A DNA stretch of 64,000 nt from Phymatolithon calcareum (Eukaryota; Rhodophyta; Florideophyceae; Hapalidiales). This document shows, piece after piece, positions 9,701-18,859 of this stretch. Each line of letters starts with the position of its first letter. Within the stretch, counting starts at the first letter, position 1. The position numbers and the translations under genes were made by a program. The notes beneath the pieces were generated by a model. That model had not been told where the DNA came from, did not search any database, and saw only the letters and a program-made list of their open reading frames with translations. The stretch spans positions 1,488,001-1,552,000 of the forward strand of contig OZ345356.1 in NCBI GenBank assembly GCA_977006965.1. Reading direction: 5' to 3'.

Positions 9701-11284
9701 ATGACCCCCAAGAAAAGAAGACGACGAAGCCGGCACCGGCTACCCGACGTAATTGTCCGAGAGCCATTGCCAGCAAGTCCTCAACTATCCCCAGAAGACA
9801 CGATGAGAAGAAACTCATACGACACCTCCGATGTTCAATTCCCAGAGTCCTCTGCTTGCGCGGAAGTATCAGCACTTTTCCCGCTACCCGAACAGGAAAA
9901 TGGAGAAAGTTCACCTCTCGATCTCCAAGATGCAGAGGACATAGAGGACTTGGAGGATGATCACGCCGTTGAAACCTCCACACCTGTCCTTGGCGTAACA
10001 AATTGGAGAGTGTTGTGGGGGCTTTTAGTGACAAACGGAAGCTTGAAATTCACCAAGAGCCAGTATCAGTCTATGCGTATATTAGCTGACACTTTCGGCC
10101 GCATTTCCGATCCTTCATGGCGTACAGTGCCGGCAGAAATCAGCACCTCGTCCTTGCCCCGACAGAGAATTATATCTTTACCTCACTACAGTACGCTTTA
10201 CAAGACATTCAAACCTGTTCTTTATCGGACCTTGGCAGTAAGAGGACGGGAAACACTTGAGGAGGTATGCATGCGAAAGGCCGGTGCGCGCGCCAGGAAG
10301 TATTCCGATGACGGCGCTCCCTTGCTGGCAGTTCAGACGGTTTTACCAAGCGAATACGCTAGAGAAGATGTTGCCTGTGGACCCGTGTTTGATTTAATGT
10401 GTAGCACAAGTCTGACGCACGCTAAAAGTGGCGAAGACTGCGTTGACAAATGGCCCCTGGTTTCTGCTCGGTCCTGGTTCTACGGGACGAGTTCGTATAT
10501 TTCGGTTGACGATAGTGCACTCGTGGCGGTTCATCAGCCATTCGCGGAGCCTGGCGATGCTGTGTCTGTTCAGCTTATTCATTCTGCCCAATTTCAATCC
10601 GAAATTCGAGAAGCTTTTGCCTCTCCTGCTACAAGCACAACCTCGGATTCTCGTACTCTCACAGGCAAAGTCGTTCATGTATGGACCGTGCACCATGCAA
10701 GACGTCGAGGAGACGTAATGTTCCACAACAATGTGCCAGATTATCAACATCCGCGAGACAAACTTTTGGTGTCCACCATTCAGTTCGTAAAGTATACATC
10801 ACCGTCAGATGCTGTGAATGTGACAATACCTGTGCTTCCTACTGAACATACAGCGGAGAGCACGGAGGGCAGCGACAACCCAGTTGAAGGCACTGAGGCA
10901 TCCAGGAGGAAAAAATTGTCCCCTCAGATGGTTGAAGCCATACGTCGACGGAAATCAGCGCTTGCCGAGCACCGAATACAGATGCAGGAAGCATGGGCAG
11001 ACTGGAGAAAACCTCTATGGAAGCCAGGTGACATTGTAGCTCTTCTCGAGCCGTTTCCATCCCCTCAGGGAATGTCTAGGATGTCCACTCGCGCTGCATC
11101 TTCACGTCTTCTTATCGTACAGAGATTTTGGACGGAAAGCGAAGAAAGCAGCAGGCACATATGCTGGGTTCGGTCCGGGAATGATATTACTGCCGTCGAA
11201 GACAGGCAAATTTCGAGCGGATTCTGTGTTACAATTTGGACAGAGCGTAATGAATTTTACGCGGACGTGCGGCACATCTCGTGA
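9701..11284 (+). CDS. CACTA-like transposase, N-terminal part
   Basis: Starts at ATG 9701 (the frame opens at TTG 9689) and runs 527 codons to a TGA at 11282-11284. The start is a basic stretch (TPKKRRRRSRHR), a likely nuclear localisation signal, followed by an acidic Glu/Asp-rich linker. A helical section follows (GVTNWRVLWGLLVTNGSLKF) and then the block SLPHYSTLYKTFKPVL, typical of the region before the catalytic core in Tnp2/Plavaka-type transposases. The sequence after the TGA continues in the same frame into the catalytic core. A GT-AG segment 11281-11334 (54 bp) or 11281-11337 (57 bp) would remove the stop without changing frame, so this may be an intron and not a nonsense mutation. 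Confidence 0.8.
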   Translation: MTPKKRRRRSRHRLPDVIVREPLPASPQLSPEDTMRRNSYDTSDVQFPESSACAEVSALFPLPEQENGESSPLDLQDAEDIEDLEDDHAVETSTPVLGVTNWRVLWGLLVTNGSLKFTKSQYQSMRILADTFGRISDPSWRTVPAEISTSSLPRQRIISLPHYSTLYKTFKPVLYRTLAVRGRETLEEVCMRKAGARARKYSDDGAPLLAVQTVLPSEYAREDVACGPVFDLMCSTSLTHAKSGEDCVDKWPLVSARSWFYGTSSYISVDDSALVAVHQPFAEPGDAVSVQLIHSAQFQSEIREAFASPATSTTSDSRTLTGKVVHVWTVHHARRRGDVMFHNNVPDYQHPRDKLLVSTIQFVKYTSPSDAVNVTIPVLPTEHTAESTEGSDNPVEGTEASRRKKLSPQMVEAIRRRKSALAEHRIQMQEAWADWRKPLWKPGDIVALLEPFPSPQGMSRMSTRAASSRLLIVQRFWTESEESSRHICWVRSGNDITAVEDRQISSGFCVTIWTERNEFYADVRHIS

Positions 11285-12439
11285 CTGTTTTCTCCATCTA
11301 CCAAACGAGGACATGAAAAACTCAAACCTGTCAGTAGTCATGGAGTTTTGAACACTGGAGAGCCCTATTTCATCTACCGATTTCTACTTTTCTGGGACGG
11401 ATTTGAGATTACGCGAGGAAAGTCAGCCTCCGGGGAAGGATTTTATATGTTGTGCCTAAATCTTCCCCCCAAAGCTCGTTCATCACCGGATGCTGTGTGC
11501 ATTATAAGTCTGAGCCCTTCCGGCGTCAAATCAAACGTTATATTCAAGAATATCCAGGCCGATATTGTTAAGGGGATGACAGAAGGGTTTTCTGACTACG
11601 ATCCTAACGGGAACCGAATTAGAATATTTCTCGATTTCGTTGGTTTCATCGGTGATACACCCGCCCTCAATGCAACACTCAACGTTCTGGGCCACACGGG
11701 TCGTGCATGCTGTCACCTCTGCACTTTCGTTCGAGGATCGTCAGCTCTTGTTGGTAGCCGGTACACGCGTCTCTCAATTCATAGATTGTGTACTAATGGT
11801 GGACGAGGGTTCTACCAACACTGTGCACTACGCGACAGCGAAGCGAAGGAAGAAACATGCAGACAGATGGGACTATCCTCCCCTGATCTTCAAAAAATTC
11901 TCCCCCTTCATGACTTGCGCTCCGCCATGATTTCTTCAAGACATCTCATCCCGAGGTCAAATTCTGGAGTCCCTATTATCAGCGGAGATCTAGATCCATA
12001 CAGATCCTGTCTTATCGGTCCGGATCACTTGCTAACTGGACACTTCAGGGATTGTGTAAATGCTGCATTTCGATTATTACCGAGCAAATCGCACTGCCAA
12101 TCTGTAGAGGCATTCCTTGTCGGACTTCTCTCCGACTGTGGCCTACCGACTCAAAACCGTATTTTCGACATAGAAAAGAAATCTCTTTTCTCAATGTCGA
12201 TGTCAGAGCTGTACGCGCTCTCCATTGTCGCCGAGTTGGGTTTCCTGCGGGGATGTAGCTCTCTATGTTCGGCTCCGTTACACGTCTCACTTTCAGCCAA
12301 GTGCATTGACTCAATTTCTCTCGTCGGCTCATGCTCTAACCTTATCTCCCGCCTTTGGAAGACAGAAGCTCTCGCACCAGCCAGTCAGAGTTTGGATTGG
12401 GCCTTATTGCCGTACAGCGTCTCACGCGAAGGCACATAA
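11285..12439 (+). CDS. CACTA-like transposase, catalytic core
   Basis: Same frame as 9701-11284, open from the TGA to a stop at 12437-12439. It shows hallmarks of Tnp2-type transposases: LLFWDGFEITRGKSASGEGFYML near the start, the block FLDFVGFIGDTP followed by LGHTGRACCHLC (Asp, Gly and a CxxC pair), and IGPDHLLTGHFRD. In this family the Asp residues of such blocks form part of an RNase H-like DDE/D active site. The frame then breaks. The protein sequence resumes in another frame from 12450, and a GT-AG segment 12412-12469 (58 bp) has the right length to be an intron joining them. I infer splicing; decay is the alternative. Confidence 0.8.
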   Translation: MFSPSTKRGHEKLKPVSSHGVLNTGEPYFIYRFLLFWDGFEITRGKSASGEGFYMLCLNLPPKARSSPDAVCIISLSPSGVKSNVIFKNIQADIVKGMTEGFSDYDPNGNRIRIFLDFVGFIGDTPALNATLNVLGHTGRACCHLCTFVRGSSALVGSRYTRLSIHRLCTNGGRGFYQHCALRDSEAKEETCRQMGLSSPDLQKILPLHDLRSAMISSRHLIPRSNSGVPIISGDLDPYRSCLIGPDHLLTGHFRDCVNAAFRLLPSKSHCQSVEAFLVGLLSDCGLPTQNRIFDIEKKSLFSMSMSELYALSIVAELGFLRGCSSLCSAPLHVSLSAKCIDSISLVGSCSNLISRLWKTEALAPASQSLDWALLPYSVSREGT

Positions 12440-12449
12440 AAGATGTTGA

Positions 12450-13637
12450 GAGGCTCTGCACAATGGAAGATGGCGGCACACTTTTATTGGAACATGGGAG
12501 ACCGAGCAAATCGCGAAGATCAGAGCTCTTGAAGGAAAACGGCTGTGTCGTATTGCCATCAAATCGATCGACAAGCCTAATGTTCACCGTCTCTTTGAGC
12601 TGGTTCACTCTACACTCCCCATGATAGGTCACGTCTCCAGGGTTGGCGAGCTCGTTCTAGAGAAGGCCCACCAAACTCTGAAACGAGCGGTCTTCCAATC
12701 CAACAACAGAGAAGCTCATATCCAATCTGTTTTGACTGCCGTGTTTACAGATTGGCAAGGAAGGCTCACAATGCAAGTTAAAGAAGCTATGAGCGGCAAA
12801 GTTAACGCAATTCGTGGCTGCCTTCGATTATTAGCTGGACGTGAAGCCATAGAAGCTATGGATGGAAGAATATCACAGCGTCAAATTGACATGGTGCTTA
12901 GCGTGCTTGGGCCCGAGTGCTGCGTTCCCGCCTTACTGGAGCATCAGGCTAAATCAGTTGTTTCAACAAAGTGTGGTTTCCTCCAGGAAGTATCCTGGGC
13001 TTTGGAAACTAACAAAGAGCTTATCAGCTCTCAAAGTCGCACTGATTCCCAGCACAGGAGCGCGGCGTACCATGCATTCTCAAGATTGTACAAGATTGTC
13101 GAAGGAAACCCTTCTCTTCTATTTGCCGACAGTGTGCGCTCAACCTATGCAAACGGCCAAACAGGGATCCTAATTTCTTGCGGAAATGTTATTGCTGTTC
13201 AGTGCCGACATACCCACAACTCATCAGCAAATTTCCCCCTTGTGTCACAGTGCTTCTTTGCACCTAAGCTTCCTAGTGACTCCACAGAGACAGGTACTCT
13301 CTTCTGGGGAGTCCTTGCTCTGTTCACGACAAAAAACGCAGGTGCATCAAATGAAGTCTGGGCGGCGGTCTACCCGTGCCAGCAAGTACGTCAAGATGCT
13401 AAGCCATACCAACTGTATTATTCTAAGCCCACATACGTCTTCTGTAGACGATTTTCATTTCTCCGCATGGATCCCACTGTGCGCCTCGTTGCGACAGTCC
13501 CCGTTTGTGCGGACAACACCTGTGCGCCTTCCTTGCGAGCGTGCAGAATTGTTCACGCAAATAACTGCAGAGCGATTAGCGGAACGCCTTTCTTTCTATT
13601 TTCAAGAGAAGAAGGGTATCCTCCTAGACAGGGATAG
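12450..13637 (+). CDS. CACTA-like transposase, C-terminal part
   Basis: An open frame of about 395 codons with no ATG until 12621, which fits an internal exon. Its start carries KPNVHRLFELVHSTLP and VGELVLEKAHQTLKRAV, blocks that in Tnp2/Plavaka transposases follow the catalytic Asp region and include a likely catalytic acid. The rest (13000-13637) is less typical and ends with a possible Cys-rich section. Together with the two preceding parts it makes a transposase of roughly 1,250-1,300 residues, normal for the group. Confidence 0.75.
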   Translation, partial: EALHNGRWRHTFIGTWETEQIAKIRALEGKRLCRIAIKSIDKPNVHRLFELVHSTLPMIGHVSRVGELVLEKAHQTLKRAVFQSNNREAHIQSVLTAVFTDWQGRLTMQVKEAMSGKVNAIRGCLRLLAGREAIEAMDGRISQRQIDMVLSVLGPECCVPALLEHQAKSVVSTKCGFLQEVSWALETNKELISSQSRTDSQHRSAAYHAFSRLYKIVEGNPSLLFADSVRSTYANGQTGILISCGNVIAVQCRHTHNSSANFPLVSQCFFAPKLPSDSTETGTLFWGVLALFTTKNAGASNEVWAAVYPCQQVRQDAKPYQLYYSKPTYVFCRRFSFLRMDPTVRLVATVPVCADNTCAPSLRACRIVHANNCRAISGTPFFLFSREEGYPPRQG

Positions 13638-14096
13638 ACCTTCCAAACAAATGCGAAGCATGTAACAATCGCAATACAGTAGTAATTATTTACGTTTTCC
13701 CTATCCTAGGATACCCAAAAAAGACTTTCTGATACTTCGCACCTCCGACGCTCAGTGGGCTGTTCTTGTATTGCCTCTCTATCATTACTCCGCACTGCCA
13801 ATATCAAACTTCAGCCAATATCTCGCATTCGCACACTGCCGTCACATAATTACCAGAGCGTCATTTTTAGGACATTGATCTATCTCATCGTGAACAGCCG
13901 CACCATGGCAGTACCGTCCTACAGAAGCTCCGACGTCACAATTACATGGCGGCCCCTGGACCATATAAACGCCAGACACAAGTTCCTACAGTACATACTG
14001 GCGCTTGCCAGGGAGATCAAGCACAAGTAATCGTAACTTGCGAGCTCTCTTTCTCCCCACACAACGCAGGCATCAACCGGCTTCGCTTCTCACAGA

Positions 14097-14417
14097 ATGG
14101 CATCTCATTGGAAAGCGGCACAGGTCACTGAAGTGACCTTCTTTGGCATCAAAATTCGTTCAGAAGTTTGGGTCTTTCCGATCGAAGCCGCGGAGGCTCC
14201 TCCACCATCGCCCGCCTCTGCTGACGCCTCTACATCTGCTATAGAAGAGCAACCATCGCAAACTCACGATGCTGACGCTTCTGCATCTGGCACAGAAGAG
14301 CAACCTTCGCAAACTCACGATGATACTGTGGCTCCCCCACTAACGGTGCTGCCGCCGCACTCCATTCTACCGGGTCAGCCTCCGAACTCCCTCAAGCTCC
14401 AGGCGTGCCACCGATAG
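14097..14417 (+). CDS. Small Ser/Thr/Ala/Glu-rich ORF, doubtful
   Basis: 106 codons from ATG 14097. The middle contains a 17-residue tandem repeat (EEQPSQTHD core, twice), encoded by two 51-bp units at 14223-14324. An overlapping frame upstream (13905-14130) may be linked to it by splicing or a frameshift. Low-complexity acidic repeats like this are common in linkers. I cannot assign a function, and it may not be translated. Confidence 0.3.
   Translation: MASHWKAAQVTEVTFFGIKIRSEVWVFPIEAAEAPPPSPASADASTSAIEEQPSQTHDADASASGTEEQPSQTHDDTVAPPLTVLPPHSILPGQPPNSLKLQACHR
14223..14324. repeat. Tandem repeat, 2 x 51 bp
   Basis: Two 51-bp units beginning GACGCYTCTRCATCTG, differing at several positions. 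The period is a multiple of three and keeps the reading frame of 14097-14417. Confidence 0.85.
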
Positions 14418-15081
14418 TGGGCACCAGCCGGAGCTCCAAGCGTATTGCGTAAATTTGGCCACTCACGTACCCCATCCCAAGATTCTACGTCCAGGAGTAT
14501 CTTCGACAATGTTGTTGTTAGCGCCCATGTCCTTTTTCCGTAAAGTGAAATACATTCTTCAATTCTCTGTTTTGCAACCCCCCTCCCCCAGCTGCGCTGT
14601 CTCCAATCGTGGCACAGATGAACACGATGAAGATTGAAGCGGGATGAGCAGGGCTCCCGCACCTGGCACCATGAGCCCGCCTCACATCCGAGCACGTAAG
14701 AATTTAAACTAAACAACACAGCTGGCCTAATCGCTTTCCGCTCGCTATGTTCTCCTATTAGCACTTCTACTCCAGGGAGATGGATGCCTTGGGGAAGGGG
14801 CACATGGGGCAGACGGGACAAGTGGCCAACTTTTGGAGCCACTCACCCGCGAGGCATGCGCGGATATCCAGAACAGCGGGCTGTGCGCGCCCTTCCGCTT
14901 ATATTTTACTACCTCGTTTGAAATTACCCAATCACAGACAAATCGCTGTCCCTGCTTGTCAAATTAGTCATTTTTACAATTACGAGCCTAATGTACTAGG
15001 ACATGCTTTTCGACCCTCCAATTAGAGAACAGCCAATTTCACAGGTATGGAATAGGCTTTTGGCTATAAATCGCAAAAATT

Positions 15082-15093
15082 GCTCCCCCAGTG
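15082..15093 (-). repeat. Right terminal inverted repeat of CACTA-like element
   Basis: GCTCCCCCAGTG, which inverted reads CACTGGGGGAGC. Followed by the duplicated AG (15094-15095). Confidence 0.85.
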
Positions 15094-15094
15094 A

Positions 15095-16477
15095 GGAGCA
15101 TGAAATCCGGATTGCAATTGTTTTGCATAATGGATTTGTATCACTCCTGAGCTATAAGCCCGGTTGAATGAGTCGTCTTAGTTACATTACATATACTACA
15201 ATCAGGGGAAAGTATAACTTTCCCCTGCTACAATCTATTTCGCGAAGATGCGCCGCTGATCATCTCGTTCTTAAGAAAATAAGCGTTGCGTGCGGTGGCG
15301 CTTCACCTTAGAATTCTTAGAATAAACCCTGCAGGTCTTTTCTGTCATCACGGGAACAGAAATGCTGTCGATGCGCGAATGATTTCTGAAAACTCGCAAG
15401 GAGGAGCATTATGCTCTCCAATCACAATCCCCCAGAAGCATATGATACTCCATAATGGGTCCCCTTGCTAAGTCGTGATCGATTTTTCATTTACTTCCTG
15501 CCATTTGGATCAATCCATTGAGAGAGGGGCCTTCTTGAGAATTCATCATAATCGCGGCATAGACCCAGTCAAAAAAGTCCTCCTTACCAGTCATTATTTC
15601 GTGGACTGGTTACGAGGACGCGACATAGGTTTTCAGTGGCTGAGTGTTGATTTGCAAACTTTCGCTTCAGAGGTTTTCGCACACTTTTGAGCACAAACTT
15701 GAAACATCACGAAAAGTTTGGTTGAAAAGCAATTCCACTACCGAAAACTAAAAATCGTTATGAGAAAAAATGTCCCATAGATGAGCATATCAGCCACGCC
15801 AAACCTATGCCGCGTCCTCATTACCAGTGAAAATATTTCGGACTGGATTTGAGGACTTTTCCAGACTGGCAGTGCGGACGCAATAATCGAATTCTCAAGA
15901 AGGTTCCTCTGAGCGCTGGTACAGAGCTACAAACGTTGGCAATCTATGAAATGCATTATTTTGACAACTATGACAAGTTACACCCTCCCCGTCGATTTGT
16001 AAGATTATTTGAAAGACACGATTTGTCCCAATTTGATGAACGTCTGCACATTACAGTACTGTAGTACTGTACAGTATATGATACAGTAATATAATAGAGT
16101 TACAGTAATTGGGTGCCCAATATGGAAGGGTCTGATGTGCAGATACCAAGGATATTCTGGATTCGAATTTGTTTGATAGCTAATTTAGAATGTTATGGCC
16201 GCAAGCCGGGAAAGCAGACGACACGGCTTACATATGCCCCATGTCCGGCAATTTGCCTGCCATACGCACCTCGTTCAAGGATATGTTGCGCGCTCGACCC
16301 AGAAACCAGTGTCAGAAATTGAGCAACCTTGTTCGCGGCTCAGCAAAGCGCCCACGTGTCGAATATGCTCCGTGAAAAATCTACTCAAAAACGTTTACAA
16401 ATGTCATGCATGCACAGTGGCTCAGGCACGGACGATCTTCATATATCGAAAATTCTAATAATCTTAAAATTTAGATA
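15095..16477. repeat. Inner left arm of giant inverted repeat
   Basis: Reverse complement of 16678-18060, with positions summing to 33155 throughout and no gap found. All short open frames in it are identical to those in the partner arm. Apart from a short insertion at 15203-15227 and a run of CAGTAC/GTACTG palindromes near 16050-16090, I see no gene here. Confidence 0.95.
15203..15227. mobile_element. 25-bp palindromic insertion with 7-bp duplication (left arm)
   Basis: CAGGGGAAAGT-TAT-ACTTTCCCCTG flanked by CTACAAT on both sides (15196-15202, 15228-15234). The diverged third copy of the locus has no such insertion. See 17928-17952. Confidence 0.75.
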
Positions 16478-16677
16478 AATTTGTGACCATACCGAATTCG
16501 CGGGAGCCTCTTCTACTCTGACAGCCGAGGATTTTCTAAATTCGAAGATCCAGTTTTTCCGCGAAGGACTGCGCCGGGTATCATGCAGTACAGTCAATCC
16601 TCGTTCACAGTATCTTCGAATGTAGAATATCCTCGGTTTTCAGAATACAAGAGGCAGCCACGGGTCCTTTCAAAATG
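16478..16677. repeat. 200-bp spacer of the giant palindrome
   Basis: The perfect arms stop at 16477 and 16678. Inside the spacer a diverged inverted pair remains: 16505-16549 (GCCTCTTCTACTCTGACAGC...) and 16612-16659 match in reverse complement at roughly 80-85%. The centre was therefore already an imperfect palindrome, older than, or not homogenised with, the perfect arms. Confidence 0.85.
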
Positions 16678-18060
16678 TATCTAAATTTTAAGATTATTAG
16701 AATTTTCGATATATGAAGATCGTCCGTGCCTGAGCCACTGTGCATGCATGACATTTGTAAACGTTTTTGAGTAGATTTTTCACGGAGCATATTCGACACG
16801 TGGGCGCTTTGCTGAGCCGCGAACAAGGTTGCTCAATTTCTGACACTGGTTTCTGGGTCGAGCGCGCAACATATCCTTGAACGAGGTGCGTATGGCAGGC
16901 AAATTGCCGGACATGGGGCATATGTAAGCCGTGTCGTCTGCTTTCCCGGCTTGCGGCCATAACATTCTAAATTAGCTATCAAACAAATTCGAATCCAGAA
17001 TATCCTTGGTATCTGCACATCAGACCCTTCCATATTGGGCACCCAATTACTGTAACTCTATTATATTACTGTATCATATACTGTACAGTACTACAGTACT
17101 GTAATGTGCAGACGTTCATCAAATTGGGACAAATCGTGTCTTTCAAATAATCTTACAAATCGACGGGGAGGGTGTAACTTGTCATAGTTGTCAAAATAAT
17201 GCATTTCATAGATTGCCAACGTTTGTAGCTCTGTACCAGCGCTCAGAGGAACCTTCTTGAGAATTCGATTATTGCGTCCGCACTGCCAGTCTGGAAAAGT
17301 CCTCAAATCCAGTCCGAAATATTTTCACTGGTAATGAGGACGCGGCATAGGTTTGGCGTGGCTGATATGCTCATCTATGGGACATTTTTTCTCATAACGA
17401 TTTTTAGTTTTCGGTAGTGGAATTGCTTTTCAACCAAACTTTTCGTGATGTTTCAAGTTTGTGCTCAAAAGTGTGCGAAAACCTCTGAAGCGAAAGTTTG
17501 CAAATCAACACTCAGCCACTGAAAACCTATGTCGCGTCCTCGTAACCAGTCCACGAAATAATGACTGGTAAGGAGGACTTTTTTGACTGGGTCTATGCCG
17601 CGATTATGATGAATTCTCAAGAAGGCCCCTCTCTCAATGGATTGATCCAAATGGCAGGAAGTAAATGAAAAATCGATCACGACTTAGCAAGGGGACCCAT
17701 TATGGAGTATCATATGCTTCTGGGGGATTGTGATTGGAGAGCATAATGCTCCTCCTTGCGAGTTTTCAGAAATCATTCGCGCATCGACAGCATTTCTGTT
17801 CCCGTGATGACAGAAAAGACCTGCAGGGTTTATTCTAAGAATTCTAAGGTGAAGCGCCACCGCACGCAACGCTTATTTTCTTAAGAACGAGATGATCAGC
17901 GGCGCATCTTCGCGAAATAGATTGTAGCAGGGGAAAGTTATACTTTCCCCTGATTGTAGTATATGTAATGTAACTAAGACGACTCATTCAACCGGGCTTA
18001 TAGCTCAGGAGTGATACAAATCCATTATGCAAAACAATTGCAATCCGGATTTCATGCTCC
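16678..18060. repeat. Inner right arm of giant inverted repeat
   Basis: Mirror of 15095-16477. It is joined directly to 18061-20887, which shows the uninterrupted arm structure. From about 17764 onward a diverged direct copy is found at 26555-27260. No gene seen. Confidence 0.95.
17928..17952. mobile_element. 25-bp palindromic insertion with 7-bp duplication (right arm)
   Basis: CAGGGGAAAGT, a TAT loop, ACTTTCCCCTG, flanked by ATTGTAG on both sides (17921-17927 and 17953-17959). The related locus at 26703-27165 reads GATTGTGGTATATG with no such insertion (once the solo LTR is set aside), so this is an insertion. CAGGG ends with a 7-8-bp duplication resemble an hAT element reduced to its two inverted ends. 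Confidence 0.75.
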
Positions 18061-18783
18061 TTCTGCGCTCTGCATGCATGTACAGTATTAGACCTATTAC
18101 ACTCGCAGATTCATAGAAGCGATCCTTTTGTGGCAGCGGAAATTACAGTGCTGTTGCTCCAAATCACACCGCAGTATCATATTAGAAAGCCAAAGTTACT
18201 TTCGATCATCTGCCAACGACCGTGTTGTCCACGGTGAGCAGCTCTGGTGTGGTCAGGTAGTGTAGCGCGGCATGCAACACAGACATGGTAGTGTTAGGCA
18301 GCTATTATCAAAGGATATTATATCCGCACCTGGCCATCACTCTCATCTGGTATCAGTTATCGCGTCTTTAATGTTTAGGCCTCTCTTTTGCTAAGTGCTC
18401 GTCAGCCGAGGCCAGGAAGAGGCCAGCGTCGGACATCGCTATATTTATGCAATCTATTTACAGATCGACATGAACGTCGCATGCTACAATTGATTGTTAG
18501 GAACTCCATAAAAAATGAAACGGATTTCAGCTTGCTCTCCGGTCGTGGCAACATATTTTCATACTGTATAGACTTCATAAAACTAAAATCATTTTCGCTG
18601 ACTAATGTCAGGAGGTGCATCAAGCTGATTCATGTCATGGTACGAGTACCGGGGGCTAGGAGAGATGCCAAGTGCAGTTGTCCACCTGTGTCAGCACACG
18701 GTCAGCACAGAAAAAATCTCACACATCGCAGCATCGCAGCCAAGGGAGCTTCTCAACATCAACAAACTATTTGCGCTCCGACC

Positions 18784-18790
18784 TATAAAA
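18784..18790 (+). promoter_or_regulatory. TATA box of intact secreted gene
   Basis: TATAAAAGAGG, 70 bases before the ATG at 18860. In the related copies the same place reads CAATAAAAG (28190) and TGTAAAAGG (about 22490, -), so the box is changed in the decayed paralogues. The ATG context CCACCATGG is a strong eukaryotic start context. Confidence 0.7.
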
Positions 18791-18859
18791 GAGGCAAACA
18801 CTCGTCCCAACTGGTCTCCCACAACTGCACCCGCGAACCCAGCCATTCTACTTTCCACC

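Larger units (their letters stand above)
13638..15081 (+). other. 3' region of CACTA-like element
   Basis: Between the transposase stop and the right end there is one small frame (see 14097-14417) and otherwise no convincing gene. The last 200 bases hold AACAGCCAATTT (about 15029), the inverse of a left subterminal repeat, which suggests symmetrical binding sites for the transposase. Confidence 0.5.
2828..15093 (+). mobile_element. Complete 12,266-bp CACTA-like DNA transposon
   Basis: A cut-and-paste transposon inserted in the left palindrome arm. The empty site is preserved in the right arm at 18060/18061, so both ends are known to the base. The ends are CACCAGGGGAGC and, inverted, CACTGGGGGAGC (10 of 12 match), with a 2-bp AG target duplication. 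Subterminal direct repeats AATTTGGCTGTTYTGGA occur near 2861 and 2905, and the inverse AACAGCCAATTT is near 15029. It carries a Tnp2-type transposase (9701-13637) and two other proteins (5283-7277 +, 8038-9354 -). CAC ends, a short duplication and this transposase type fit the EnSpm/CACTA group or the related Plavaka group. The insertion is young, because it postdates the nearly identical arms. Confidence 0.93.

Noticed and set aside
15286-17869. Pairs of 60-90-residue frames in the inner palindrome arms
   Set aside because: They are identical in the two arms simply because the arms are. They are short, lack domains, and are broken in the third copy.
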